The notes under the pieces: generated by a model
Told to the model about the DNA's origin: nothing
Databases searched by the model: none
The model's input: the letters and a program-made list of their open reading frames with translations, nothing else
From: Nymphalis io
Lineage: Eukaryota; Arthropoda; Insecta; Lepidoptera; Nymphalidae
Assembly (NCBI RefSeq): GCF_905147045.1
Contig: NC_065896.1
Location: forward strand, 1,761,001-1,825,000
Direction of reading: 5' to 3'
DNA length: 64,000 nt
Part shown: one piece after another, positions 24,508-36,387 of the stretch
Layout of the letters: each line of letters opens with the position of its first letter
Position numbering within the stretch: position 1 is the first letter of the stretch
Program-made: the position numbers and the translations under genes

Positions 24508-24562
24508 GCCTGTCTATGTCCCACTACTGGGCCTTACCTCTCCCTTTTTTTGAGGAGAAGTT
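24508..24562 (-). mobile_element. SINE-A 3'-end scrap
   Basis: gcctgtctatgtcccactac, tgggcc and ttttgaggagaagtttattc match the antisense tail. Confidence 0.55.
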
Positions 24563-24689
24563 TATTCCAAGACTTATTCAAGACAAGATTAATTTTGTTA
24601 TTGTTGTGTAGTATTTTTTAAAATTTGAATAGTCGGAAAGACGGTTAAAAATAAAATGACGAAAATAAGCACAATACAATTTACTTATA

Positions 24690-24825
24690 CCGTAAATGCG
24701 CCGTCGACAATGCCCCAATACACTGGCTCACTCAACCTTTTAACTAGAACACAAGAGTATGATTTATTGTTGTTTGGTAATTAATTTGGCGTGTAGCTGA
24801 TGTTTAGTACCCACCCAAACTGGTA
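24690..24825 (-). mobile_element. Decayed SINE-C
   Basis: atgcgccgtcgacaatgccc, acactggctcactcaacctt and gtacccacccaaactgg keep the antisense order. Confidence 0.5.
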
Positions 24826-24840
24826 TGTACAAATAGATCC

Positions 24841-25182
24841 AGATCCGACTTCGAGACTGTCGTCGACTCATTTGCCACTGGACATGCAGGATGACCGATG
24901 CATTATTTTCCTTGCATCGTCCCCAGTTAGCATTTATTTAAATTTAATCAAAATTGCCAAAAACAAAAAACCCCAAAAGTTTTTCGAATTAATGGTAGTT
25001 TTTAAGTAGGTCCTCGAAAATCCGACCTCCGACTTTGAGACTGTCATCGATCCATTTGCCATTGGACATGCAGGATGACCGATGCATTGTTTTCCTTGCA
25101 TCGTCCCCAGTTAGCATTTATTTAAATTTAATCAAAATTGCAAAAAAAAATTATTTTTCGAATTAATGGTAGTTTTTAAGTC
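24841..25182. repeat. Tandem duplication, two units of about 175 bp
   Basis: Unit 1 from about 24841 and unit 2 from about 25021 share gacttygagactgtc, ggacatgcaggatgaccgat, ttccttgcatcgtccccagt, tagcatttatttaaatttaa and gaattaatggtagtttttaa, in the same order and orientation, with scattered differences. Confidence 0.85.
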
Positions 25183-25184
25183 AA

Positions 25185-25720
25185 AGACTTCAATTAATAA
25201 TAATGCGTATACATTGTATTAATTAGTTTCTAACCAGCCTATGGATGTGATTCAGGTACAAATAAAAAAATACATATTTACTTCACGATTAATCTCTTGT
25301 AAAATATTTCACGTCCAACCAAGATCCTGTTACAATTTTACTATGTGTATATATATATTAATACCGCTGTTCCCAAGAAGTACATGACGTGTTCAAGTAA
25401 ACAGGTTGTATATATTTATCTCGGTACATTGACAGCGTGTGCATCATATGTTTTTATCTTACATAAGATCAGATAATATTAAGAAAATATAAACGACAAA
25501 TACAAATACCTTGACATACTAAAATTATGTGGTAATTTTTTTTTTAACTATGAATAGTTATTATTACAAAGCGCTGAATAGCTTGCGTATTTGAAAGCGC
25601 TGTTATTACGGAAACTATCACTAGAAATACGATTTAAAAAAGTAAATTTGCGCTACATAGCCCGTTTATTGAAAAAAGTTAATAGTTTATAACTAGGCTC
25701 TCTGCTACTGCTTTGACAGT
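25185..25720. other. AT-rich DNA, no gene seen
   Basis: No supported feature. Confidence 0.4.
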
Positions 25721-25721
25721 T

Positions 25722-25942
25722 TTTTTTATAGTATAGGTAGACGAACGAGCATATGGGCCAATTAAGGCGCCAGCAACCTTGGGAATTAAGATGTTATGTC
25801 CCTTGTGCCTGTAATTACACTGGCTCACTCACCCTTCAAACCGAAACACAACAATACCGAGTACTGCTGTTTTGCGGTAGAATATCTGATGAGTGGGTGG
25901 TAACCACCCAGACGAGCTTACACAAAGCTTTACCACTAGTGA
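25722..25942 (-). mobile_element. SINE-C with internal deletion
   Basis: atagtataggtagacgaacg and catatgggcca jump directly to aggcgccagcaaccttggga, then full antisense 5' part to cacaaagctttaccactagt. About 75 bp of the consensus is missing. Confidence 0.82.
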
Positions 25943-26225
25943 AGATTGAGATTTCAGCCACGGCAAGCTATCCACGCGGACATCTAATTAAATAGTGTGT
26001 GCGCAAAAACAAGTGCACTTTCTATTCCTTCACTATCATGGCCCGATAACTCGACTAATGCTTCCCATGGGAGATACTGTAACTTAACATCCACTGCCAC
26101 TGAGGATATCACCCCAGAAAAACCTATTAACTTATGGGCCCGATTATCATGCTTAATCAAAATTTAACTCAGGTGAAATAGCGGTGGATAAATAATGAAT
26201 ACCTAATATTAAATTTTCAGAAGTA

Positions 26226-26295
26226 TAGCCTTAATAGCTCAAAGGTGTACGTGCTGCCTGCGATGTGAAAGTCACAGGTTCAATATTGACCTCAG
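26226..26295 (+). mobile_element. tRNA-like sequence, probable SINE head
   Basis: taatagctcaaaggtgtacg (A-box like) and aaagtcacaggttcaatatt (B-box like) with 36 bases between. The acceptor stem does not close, so it is not a functional tRNA gene. Confidence 0.35.
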
Positions 26296-26299
26296 CTTA

Positions 26300-27170
26300 T
26301 ATCGTTTCTATTGCTACCACAAGCTTATTATTATGTAGCTCGCGAAGAAAATTGAAATATGAATTCAAGTTTCTTGGCGTCTTTTCTCTCTTCAACATTC
26401 CGGTTGTTATCATTAACAATTCAAAAGTATTAACAAATGAAAGATTTGCTAGATTATTTATTACTTAGAAATTAATATTTAATTTATTATTAACAGAAAA
26501 GTATTGCCTATTTTTATGTTTATTATTCAATAACACAAATTTATTCAATAAATAAAGCATTACGTTTTTATTGAATTTTAATGATATATAATTGTAGTTC
26601 AAAAATTTCTAATTATGTAATGCGTTTCTAAGTGATATAAATTTTATTGGACTTCTTAAAACTCAAGTTATTAGTTATAATCCGACGTAATTACTAACAG
26701 CCATTGAAGATATAACTCGACCAATTGAGAAGCAGATTATATATTTGATATTGTATTGACACCCGAATAACTTAAGTTCCTATACGTCACTTAAATGGAA
26801 GATCCTAATTTTACAAATTGACATTATCAGCGAATATACCTTAAGCGTGTAACAATGTTATTGATTTTTTATATAAAAAAATATCTATCCGGATAAAACC
26901 CGATGAAATCCATGACTAAACAGGTCTAATAAATACATAAAATCCAGTCCATCTAGTCAAACACTAAATAAAATTTATTTAATTTAATATATAATAAATT
27001 TAAAATTAAAATTAGACAAATTTTAAGATATTAAAACGAATTACACTTCGATGAAACACGCATCTGCTGAATGATCTCATAAATGTATTATTATCGATAT
27101 AAATCATTACGAGCGAAAAAAAAATCAATGAGTAGTAAGTTTTTTTTAATTAATTGATTGTATCAATTAT
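26300..27170. other. AT-rich DNA, no gene seen
   Basis: No supported feature. Confidence 0.4.
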
Positions 27171-27173
27171 ATC

Positions 27174-27210
27174 GACGGGACATATGTATATATGTCCCGT
27201 CCCGTCCCGA
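27174..27210. repeat. Perfect 12-bp hairpin plus CCCGT repeats
   Basis: Arms GACGGGACATAT (27174-27185) and ATATGTCCCGTC (27190-27201), loop GTAT; the right arm runs into tandem CCCGT units to 27210. Confidence 0.8.
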
Positions 27211-27349
27211 AGTAGAGGTCAGAAAAGATTTCATCAACATTTAAATTAACTATGCAATTTAATTTGATACGGATTATTACTTTGTGGCAATTAAAGTAAC
27301 TTTATTACCCCTTAATTATGAGGGATGACTTATAAGCACGAATTAAACA

Positions 27350-27478
27350 TCGAATTGAGCACGAGATGACTTATAAACACATAAAAGCTTAGCAGTGCTT
27401 TCTCGGATTTGAAACTGCAATCGTTCGTTTACAATTCGCGTTTTCTAACCACCAGCCATTTCAGCTGAGTAGATATAC
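27350..27478 (-). mobile_element. Decayed SINE-A 5' half
   Basis: gcacgagatgacttataaac, gcagtgctttctcggatttg and cgcgttttctaaccaccagc follow the antisense head order. Confidence 0.55.
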
Positions 27479-27479
27479 A

Positions 27480-28250
27480 AAATGCAATAAAACAAGCTAG
27501 AACTTTAGGCCTTGCACGCACTATTCTTGTCTAAGCCATACATACATCACCAAGATAGCTTTTGATAAGAACCTAGTTCATTACCTAGGCTATTTAATTA
27601 CAGTCTAGCTAATGTTTCTAGATTGCATCACACGCGTAATAGATGCATGTTAATACGATACCTGGCTTGTCTATTTGTAATTAATATAAAGTTTTTTGAC
27701 GTTGAGTTATTATGATAAATACTTACAACAAAACTAATATATAAAAGGTGAAAGTCAGGTTTTTTTTATTACAAACACGCGAAAACTACTTTATTACATT
27801 GGAATTTAGTTTTAACGCTATCAGAGTATGATATAAAAATTAGGTGCAGACGTCGTTTCAACAATTGAAGCAAAATGTGTTATTAGTGTAACGTGTTGTC
27901 TATGTGTCTGCCTGTGACTTCGTAGCTCCTAAATCTGATTTAGTTTTTTTCTGTTTGAAATTATGTTCATCTGTATGAAGGTCTCTTTTCTAGTTGAGGT
28001 AATGTGGGCAACGTCTACTGGTCTAATGGATTTAAAATTTTGTATCCCGTTAGTTTAATGATATTAATATAACAGTGGATAAAAAAGCGAATATAGATTT
28101 TTTTTTATTTGTTTTGTATAGAAACGTCACTCATTCAAATTACACCTTCACGGATCTACTTAAATCAAAGAAAGAAGAATGGCATCAAAAAGTTTCATTA
28201 TAAATTGTATATATCCAAACAGATTAAAAATAAAATAAAAGTAAAGTAAC
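27480..28250. other. AT-rich DNA, no gene seen
   Basis: No supported feature. Confidence 0.4.
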
Positions 28251-28251
28251 A

Positions 28252-28420
28252 TAACAGCCTATTAATTTCCCACTGCTGGGCTAAGGCCTCCTCTCCCCTT
28301 TGAGGAGAAGGTTTGGAGCTTATTCCACCACGCTCCTCCAATGCGAGTTGGTAGAATACACATGTGCCATAATTTCAATAAAATTAGATGCAGGTTTCCT
28401 CACGATGATTTCCTTCACCA
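28252..28420 (-). mobile_element. SINE-A, 5'-truncated
   Basis: taacagcctattaatttccc, actgctgggctaaggcctcc, gagaaggtttggagcttatt and caggtttcctcacgatgatt: the 3' half only. Confidence 0.78.
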
Positions 28421-28424
28421 TATA

Positions 28425-29200
28425 ATATAATAAAATACAAAAACAAATTTATTTTTAAAAATCTAAAAAAATATATAATCTATTCTGTTTCTAAATTATG
28501 TAATTCTAGGACTGTCTGCATAATATAAACATTAATCAAGGCATATCCTGCTTGTACTAAAATAAATTATTAATTTATTAGTTAGTACATCTGCGTGTGC
28601 ACCGTGTTATGTTCAATTTGCAAGTTATAAATAAATACATTTACCTGTAAATATAAGCAGTACCTTTAAAAGATTGCATGTTAGATAATTTCAACTTGAC
28701 TATATAGTAACTATTAATTCAAGTTCATCTTATCAATTAATAATATTGTATTTAAGCGATTCTCTAAAAAAAACATCAATATTTTATTTGCGGAATAAAA
28801 ATTATTTGACAAAAATAAAAACTGGATAGTTTCGATACATTCTTAATACGAATTAGAGCTCTTGTCCGGGCAATTTAAAAGGGCGTCATATTCATACGAT
28901 TTTTTTTCGTAATCAATTAACGACAAAAAAATATAAAATCAAGGACTAAATTGATCTTTAATAATATGCCATAAGGTACATAATGGTATAAGAATCGTAA
29001 CACAGAAGACATTACATACTCTAGTACAAACATCATACGAGAATTGGTTATCATCATCATCATTAATACTTGTATTTTTAAAGTTCAAGGACTTTGTGTT
29101 CCGTTCTGTTTTCTTGGATCCATATATAATAAAAAAATGTTGCTATATTATTTAGACACTGCCCAAGTACCTATTTATTTTAATGACGATTAAATTTAGA
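28425..29200. other. AT-rich DNA, no gene seen
   Basis: No supported feature. Confidence 0.4.
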
Positions 29201-29202
29201 CG

Positions 29203-29445
29203 AGCCGGTTGGCATGGTTGGTAGATACTTTCCCCTTTCGCGCTGCATGTTGTGGGTTCGATTCTCAATGCAGGACAGACATTTGTGTGTATAAACATGT
29301 CTGTTTGTAGAGTCTGGGTGTAATTATCTATATAAGTATTTATAAAAAAAGTAGTATATCAGTTGTCTGGTTTCTATAGTACGAGCTCTGCTTAGTTTGG
29401 GATCAGATGGCCGTGTGTGAATAATGTCCCAGGATATTATTATTT
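29203..29445 (+). mobile_element. SINE-D, full length
   Basis: tRNA-like head gccggttggcatggttggta and tgtgggttcgattctcaatg, then acagacatttgtgtgtataa, gttgtctggtttctatagta, ctgcttagtttgggatcaga and ataatgtcccaggatatt plus a TTA-rich tail. Confidence 0.75.
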
Positions 29446-29529
29446 ATTATTCATGTTTAATATTGGTCATATTCGAAGAAAATATATAAGCTTGAGAATA
29501 TGCAATAGTAATATAAGATATATTCACAT

Positions 29530-29763
29530 TACTTGGTGGTAGCGCTTTGTGCAACAATATTCAGTATTGTTGTATTCCGGTTTGAAGGGTGAGTGAGCCA
29601 GTGTAACTACACAAGGGACATAACATCTTAGTTCCCAAGGTTGGTGGCGCATTGGTGACGTAAGGAATGGTTGATATTTCTTACATCGTCAATATTTATG
29701 GGCGTTGACCACTTACCATCAGGTGGACACATTGCCAGTCCACTTACCTATTTCATAAAAAAA
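29530..29763 (+). mobile_element. SINE-C copy
   Basis: cttggtggtagcgctttgtg jumps to aatattcagtattgttgtat, then normal body to ccacttacctatttcat and an A run. An internal deletion removes the 'ctcatcagatattctaccgc' block. Confidence 0.8.
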
Positions 29764-29769
29764 TATGCC

Positions 29770-31373
29770 TATTAGGCCAAATATTCTACTAAACATAATT
29801 GCAATAAAAAGTTGACAGCTTGTCTGGCGTGTTACAATAATCTAACTATTGCTACCCACGAAAAGTAATTAGGCTTTTCCGACGGTAAAATTGCATAGAT
29901 AATTAAATACAAATATAACATGATTTAGGTAGTTATTATGTTATAATCCTACTGGTTATTAAAGATGGAAGAACTGCGTGACACGAATATGTAATCAACT
30001 GAAAACATTAAAACTGCAAATTACTTTAAATCATATTTTTGTTTCATGACACCTTCCACGCTACTCTTAGCTCTTTAGCTATCCAGGCTTTGAATTGAGG
30101 ATATATTGGTTAAACGTGAGGTATAAAGCCATGTAGCCTGACATAGAAGTCGAAGAAAAAGAAAACAAAGTAAGGCGAATTCGTTTCCGAGATTAATGGT
30201 AGCAAGCAAACACTTACCGCTTTATATATTAGTATTCACGTTATAATGAGGTGGTGGGCGGTATGGCTATCGGGTCTCCAGTCGGCAGCCGGCCATTTAA
30301 TGTGATATTAACACTTGCCGCTCCATTGCGTACAATGTGCTCAACCGGTTTAACTCGGAGCTTCTCAAACCTCAAACTATTATTACGGAAATTAAAGAAA
30401 TATTTAGTTATTTAATGGTTTTGTTGTACAACAATTGTGTCAACTAATGTGTGTATACAATAATGAAGATTTTTTTTTTGCTGTAATTAAAATATTGAGG
30501 GAAACGGAATCCAAAAATTACTTACCAAAGCATCCACACAAGTATATTTCTTTAAATTTTGACTTATTTAAAAAATGTTTAATTCGGTTGTCATTTTGTA
30601 TTGTTATTAAGAGGAAGTCAGACCAGTAAAGAAATCACTTGTTTGTATGAAACTATCTTCAGGTAGGTAGCTTCATATTCATCGTTATTTTACTCAAGCT
30701 TAATAATTTGAACAATCAATAAGAGTTAGTCACGAAAAAATTTAAAATATTGCCCACAGTTTGAGAACAGCCGGAGCAGATGAACTTGCGTGATAATAGG
30801 CGTAATCTAGTGGCACGTAGTAGCTACTAGCTAGTACTTAGTTTATGAGAAAATTGCTATCATACGTCTGTACGCTTTTTACTTGAATGTTTGTGTCTTT
30901 TAACGACCTTATCTTCGCTCTAATCCATTTTTATGTGACAGGATACCACCTGAAGGTAAGTCCATGGATATAAATGAGGTGAATTTTGTTATGGAAGTAA
31001 TTTATTGTCCTGGATAAATAATTCTATCCAAGAACATCCAAGGTAATAGAAACTATCTCCTCAGCGGGTATATGTTTTTCATGAATAATGTTTACTCTGT
31101 AATGTGTATTTTTTTGTTTACGAACTCTAAAAGACATTATCTTCCAGTAAAACGGAGAATATATATAATATGAAGCTAATAAATAGTCTGGCGATCCACA
31201 TCAACGCGACATTTAAGGTATTTTAAGCCTCGCATAATTATGTGTAACCAGCTGTCGCCGGCAGCTTCTCTGAACCGATGTAACTTAGAAATCTTCATGT
31301 CTATTCATTCTCTAGTCACTTTTCATCAGGTACGCCTCCTGTCTCTATCCCTTTTTAATAAAAAATATATAGC
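29770..31373. other. AT-rich DNA, no gene seen
   Basis: No supported exon or repeat. Confidence 0.4.
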
Positions 31374-31384
31374 AATTAAAGAAA

Positions 31385-31695
31385 GCCGAGATGGCCCAGT
31401 GGTAAGAACGCGTGAATCTTAACCGATGATTGTGGGTTCAAATCCGGGCAAGCACCACTGAATTTTCATGTGCTTAATTTGTGATTATAATTCATCTCGT
31501 GCTTTACGGTGAAGGAAAACATCGTGAGGAAACCTGCATGTGTCTAATTTCACTGAAGTTCTGCCACATGTGAATTCTACCAACCCGCATTGGAGCAGCG
31601 TGGTGGAATAAGCTCCAAAACGTTCTCCTCAAAAAGAGGAGAGGAGGCCTTTAGCCTTTAGCAGTGGGACATTCACAGGCTGTTACGGTTACGGG
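31385..31695 (+). mobile_element. SINE-A, full length, with target-site duplication
   Basis: gagatggcccagtggtaaga ... cacaggctgttacggttacg. Direct repeats AATTAAAGAAA at 31374-31384 and 31696-31706. It carries a small internal duplication (ctttagcctttagc). Confidence 0.9.
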
Positions 31696-31709
31696 AATTA
31701 AAGAAAAGA

Positions 31710-32070
31710 GACAACAACATACATAGATAATACTTTTTATTTCCGTATATGCAATGTCAAAATACATGTTAAATATGCTGTTGGATACTTCGCTAAATCT
31801 ACACAGGAGATTGAATAAATTCGTGTTTTAAAGCGCTTAAGTGTATCGCCAGTCGCTAGCTTCATCACTCTGAGCTGTTTCTATCATATTTTAGGCAGAT
31901 AAAACCTATATTATATTTTCGTTTGGTGTGCTTTAAATTATCAAAAGTATGTGCGCATGGACAAAAGTGACTGCCATGTGAGAGCATTAGATTGAATGTA
32001 CCACAGCTTCCTTTATACAGAACATAATTCTTTGACCTGGTGCTAAAGGGTCGGAGTACATTTATTAGTA
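31710..32070. other. AT-rich spacer, no gene seen
   Basis: Unique DNA between two opposed SINE-A copies. Confidence 0.4.
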
Positions 32071-32082
32071 AAATATTACTTA

Positions 32083-32405
32083 CCGTAACCGTAACAGCCT
32101 GTGAATGTCCCACTGCTGGGCTAAAGGCCTCCTCTCCTCTTTTTGAGGAGAAGGTTTAGAGCTTATTCCACCACGCTGCTCTAATGCGGGTTGGTAGAAT
32201 ACACATGTGACATAATTTCAATGAAATTAGACACATGCAGGTTTCCTCACGATGTTTTCCTTCTCCGTCAAGCACAAGATGAATTATAATCACAAATTAA
32301 GCACATGAAAATTCAGTGGTGCTTACCCGGGTTTGAACCCACGATCATCGGTTAAGATTCACGCGTTCTAACCACTAGGCCATCTCGGCTTAGTATTGTC
32401 GGCTT
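32083..32405 (-). mobile_element. SINE-A, full length, with target-site duplication
   Basis: ccgtaaccgtaacagcctgt ... gttctaaccactaggccatc and tcggctta. Direct repeats AATATTACTTA at 32072-32082 and 32406-32416; 13 extra bases separate the head from the right repeat. Confidence 0.85.
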
Positions 32406-32497
32406 AATATTACTTAATATTGTCTTTTTCCGAAATATTTAAAATATAATATATTTATTTGTTCTCTACTAGCATAATCTTAACATTAATAAATATA

Positions 32498-32730
32498 TCC
32501 TGGGACATTATTCACACACGGCCTTCTGATCCCAAACTAAGCAGAGCTTGTACGATAGAAACCAGACAACTAATATCCTACATATACTACATTTCTTTTG
32601 TAAATACATATATAGATAATTACACCCAGATTCGGGACAAACAGACAGTCCTGGGTGGGAATCGAATCCTCGACCTTCGGCGTGAAAGGCAAGGATCTAC
32701 CAACCACGCCAATTGTCCCGTCAAATAAAA
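32498..32730 (-). mobile_element. SINE-D copy
   Basis: atcctgggacattattcaca, caaactaagcagagcttgta, acagacagtcctgggtggga and aaggcaaggatctaccaacc in antisense; the 'tgtttatacacacaaatgtc' block is deleted. Confidence 0.75.
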
Positions 32731-32734
32731 CATT

Positions 32735-34160
32735 AAACAGATAACATCTGTTCGTTATTTCTTTTGAGTACCAAAAGTAAGAATTATTGATATTGGTCTT
32801 TTTACCACCAGGGGAAATTGTACTAACAAATTGTCACATTATCGCAATCGAATCGAAGCGTGATCGTTGCCGTTTTTCCGTTTTCGTATTATTTAATTTA
32901 ATTATCGACTATTGTTATAAGAGTTAAGTCTTACGTTTGTTTTTGACACAACGATATATGTTAACATCATATCGTTTCGGTTCCGATTCGAAAAAATACA
33001 GATAATCCAAATTTGGATCGGAATTGAATCGGGAACGTATGGTAATCGTTATAAATTTGTAGAATTCGGCCCCAGGCCACAGAATGTTTGATGACGCTAC
33101 AAACATAACTGGATTTGTAAATAAATATAAATGCTTTGTAATTATATAGACTTCGATCATGTATTTACATTTTGTTTTCATCGACCGACAGATATGTACG
33201 TGTAATTGCATATAGGGTCTGGGAGGACACTAGTGATGTGAAACGATATCGATAAAATTATATAATAATTGATAACATTTTTAGAGATAACATATACATT
33301 TTTTTGTCACTTAAAAGAAATTACAGATATTTTTTAAAACATCTTGAAAAAATGCAATAACCAATACATTTTGTTTATCATATTATATAATGATTTTTCA
33401 ATTTATTTTGTATAAATAACGTCTTGCGTTGTACGAGACTAAAGCTTCGGTTGTGTGTCGCGTCCCTTAACATGTCCAAACTCTTTTAATAATACCTCTT
33501 TCATCTACATTCTATTTAGCTTCGATTCCATTATTATAATTATTTATAAAAACCTTAATTTACTACAAAATTAGATGTATTAGTTCATAAAACTATTATT
33601 ATAATATGTATATATTCCAGAACAAAGTTGGCATCGCCCACGGCGCGAATCGCACCGGATCATTATTACGAATAATTTCAAAAGATATAGCAACGCTTGT
33701 GTGTATTAGCATTTGTTTGAACGCAAAAAATATTATTAATTTATATAATTAGTGTATCGATAATAATACGGAACATCATTATCGAGTCCATGAAACAATG
33801 GTTCATTCATTCTCACGCGATACCCAGAACACCACTAAAGTATTCCCACACTTTAATAACCCAAGTTGCACATATTATATTGCTCTGTACATATTTGAAT
33901 ACCAAATTGCTGGCAATAGACCCCTTCGAGGTTACGACGAGAATTGTAATGAATTATTACTCTGGAGACTGCGGAAAAGAAAATGTTTTATATTAGAATG
34001 CATAGTGAATATTCTATAGTATTGTAATTTGGAAGTCAGTTTGAGGTCAGTCTTAGAATACCAGTGCAATCTTAATAAAACAATCTCAATCAATTATAGA
34101 ACTTGATAGTGAAATGTCAGAAAGTGAAACGCGATATTGTTTACAATGTTTCAAAGTCAA
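32735..34160. other. AT-rich DNA, no gene seen
   Basis: No supported exon. Several 60-95-codon open frames here have no splice context or recognisable motif. Confidence 0.4.
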
Positions 34161-34161
34161 A

Positions 34162-34191
34162 AATCTTTATTCAATATAGAAGCGTTACACT
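34162..34191 (-). repeat. Scrap of dispersed repeat
   Basis: aaatctttattcaatataga followed by agcgttacactt matches the start of the repeat at 3337 and is cut by SINE-C. Confidence 0.45.
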
Positions 34192-34451
34192 TCTGGGTAG
34201 GTGCCACCCACTCATCAGATATTCTACCGCAAAACAGCAGTACTTGGTATTGTTGTGTTCCGGTTTGAAGGGTAAGTGAGCCAGTGTAATTACAGGCACA
34301 AGGGACATAACATCTTAGTTTCCAAGGATGGTGGCGCATTGGTGATGTAAGCGATGGTTAACATTTCTTACAATGCCAATGTCTATGGGCGTTGGTGAAT
34401 ACTTACCATCAGGTGGCCCATATGCTCGTCCGCCTTCCTATTCTATAAAAA
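34192..34451 (+). mobile_element. SINE-C, slightly 5'-truncated
   Basis: tctgggtaggtgccacccac ... tgctcgtccgccttcctatt plus A run; close to consensus. Confidence 0.87.
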
Positions 34452-34454
34452 AAC

Positions 34455-35000
34455 AATTTAAATAGATTGACGTGTTGTAAATGAAAAAAACCGTCTAATA
34501 GAAATATCAATTCATTACGACACCTTCGCGGTTCCATACCTATGTCCTATTATCTCTTTAACCATTGGTCCAAATTATAAGCAGTAAAAGAAAAAAGTAT
34601 TTTGTTTTAAACACTTGAGACGATAAGTTTACTTATTTTGAGAATTCATAATTGTTGATAATATGACCAATAAACATGACCTAACGATTTAAATATATTT
34701 TTTTAATATAAAAAATTACTTTTTGTGACTTCAATATAAAAGTTAGACATGCTGTCGCTGACTTTTTTGTAGGCTTTATCAAGTCAATCTAAGTATCTCA
34801 ACAACTTTTCTCTAGAACTCAATCATATATCTCTCATCGTTAAGGTCGTGTTCGTAAGAAACATTCGACCGTTTTTTCTCCGAGTTACTTTGCAAATTCC
34901 ACTACTACGAAAAAGTCTTTTCATTTTTCGGGTTAATATACAGCCTATGACACTCATAAACGATGTGGCTTCCTATTGATAAAATAATTTTCAAATCGGT
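34455..35000. other. AT-rich DNA, no gene seen
   Basis: 34920-35010 resembles the interior of a dispersed repeat also at the start of the window; nothing else. Confidence 0.4.
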
Positions 35001-35003
35001 TAA

Positions 35004-35268
35004 GTATTTAGCGTGTAGGCTATCTTGAGATACTGAGGCGTATATTATTGAGAGACGGATCGAGGTATGAAGCTAACCAATACTCAAAGACCGAAGGAAT
35101 AATATATATTTATTTACGACACGTCACAATTGTTTGAGTACCCTGTACTGACTGATTGATTAATGTATTATAATAATCTAATAATAAATTGTTATGATTT
35201 CGTCATGCCAAATATGGAGTACAACTAAAAATGCGATGTGCTGACGGTACATAGCATCCCCCTTTGAG
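35004..35268 (+). repeat. Inverted repeat arm 1 of a Gypsy-containing complex
   Basis: About 240 bp matching in reverse complement 37165-37415 (gcgtgtaggctat; atactcaaagaccgaaggaa; taatatatatttatttacga; cacgtcacaattgtttga; gactgattgattaatgtatt; gatttcgtcatgccaaatat). Its distal 70 bp also match, in reverse complement, 35650-35724. Confidence 0.82.
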
Positions 35269-35565
35269 AAAAAAAAATTAACAATTTTTTTAAAAATAAA
35301 TAAAAACCAGTAACAAACATTTAATACCTACAACAAAAATTTATGTATAACACTATGAACTAGAAACAAAAGGAACCAAGGTACTCAAAATATCTTAAAA
35401 ACAATTAAAATCTTTAAACAAAGAAATTAGCAAAAAGCAAAAAAATGTATATAATATTATTATTTTTCTTAAAATGTGTATATAACATCAAAATATTTTT
35501 ATAAATTACAATTAATTATATTTAAAAAAATTACTAAATATTTCGATCTATCTATATGCAACGGA

Positions 35566-35724
35566 CTAGCCCAGCAACTCTTAGAGGGCCTGCAAATTCC
35601 CATATCCATCATACGCTGAAATTCGGCCTTCACTTTGACATATTTATCTCAAAGGGGGATGCTATGTGCCGTCAGCCTCGCCTTTTTAGTTGTACTCCAT
35701 ATTTGGCATGACGAAATCATAACA
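35566..35724 (-). mobile_element. Ty3/Gypsy retrotransposon pol fragment (reverse-transcriptase N-terminus)
   Basis: The minus strand encodes KYVKVKAEFQRMMDMGICRP then SKSCWASPLH, the segment before RT motif 1 in Ty3/Gypsy pol (K.EF..M...GI.RPS.S.WASPLH). A stop lies just upstream in the same frame and the match ends at 35566, so it is a dead fragment. The 35650-35724 part is the reverse complement of part of arm 1. Confidence 0.72.
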
Positions 35725-35833
35725 CTATCGTACATAAAAGCCGTCATCTTCCTCCCTGGGCACAAATCTGTCTTAGATACCGAATGAAGGTTCACACACA
35801 AAAGGCACGTTTTTTTTAATATAGATAACACAA

Positions 35834-35903
35834 ATGACTTAAATATGACCAACCAACTATATCATGCGTAGCTATTTTAGTTAGTTGGTCATATTTAAGT
35901 CAT
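35834..35903. repeat. Hairpin with perfect 20-bp arms
   Basis: Arms atgacttaaatatgaccaac (35834-35853) and its exact complement (35884-35903), with a 30-base spacer. Confidence 0.85.
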
Positions 35904-35957
35904 GACGGCACAAGTAGATCCAGAGATTACCCTCTACAACCTCACAAACTTTATATC

Positions 35958-36095
35958 TTTATAATATTAGTATAGAATACACCCAAACTCAGTACAAACA
36001 GAGAGTTGTTCATGCACACAAATATCTGTCCTGGATGGAAATCAAACCCACAATCTTCGGAGTGAAAGACCAAACGGCCCGTCAGAATGAATGAT
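35958..36095 (-). mobile_element. Decayed SINE-D 5' part
   Basis: acacccaaactcagtacaaa, acacaaatatctgtcctgga, aaatcaaacccacaatcttc and acggcccgtc in antisense order. Confidence 0.6.
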
Positions 36096-36227
36096 ATAAG
36101 ATTTTTAACCCTCAGAATACAACGCATCCCACGTTAATAATGAATGTGTAAATGTCACTTCTCTATCGCTTCGTGTTAAGTTACCAAGTACTTAGGTGGG
36201 CTAGGAACTGTCATCTTTAAAATGTTT

Positions 36228-36312
36228 GGAAATGTGCAGGTTTCATCAAGATATTTTCGTTCAGCGCATCAAACCAGAGCTGTCCGAACTTGAACTCGCA
36301 ATCTTCAGCCTA
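36228..36312 (-). mobile_element. SINE-A scrap
   Basis: gtgcaggtttcatcaagata, ttcgttcagc and cttgaactcgcaatcttc follow the antisense order, strongly decayed. Confidence 0.4.
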
Positions 36313-36387
36313 TAAATTCATAAGAAATCTATGCATTTCGAATCGGTGGTAGCTTTACATTTTATATAATTCTGTAGAATAAAATTA

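Noticed and set aside
35204..35724. Complete DNA transposon with 70-bp terminal inverted repeats
   Set aside because: One arm continues into Ty3/Gypsy pol coding sequence and a third copy exists, so the repeats are better explained as rearranged pieces of a retrotransposon.
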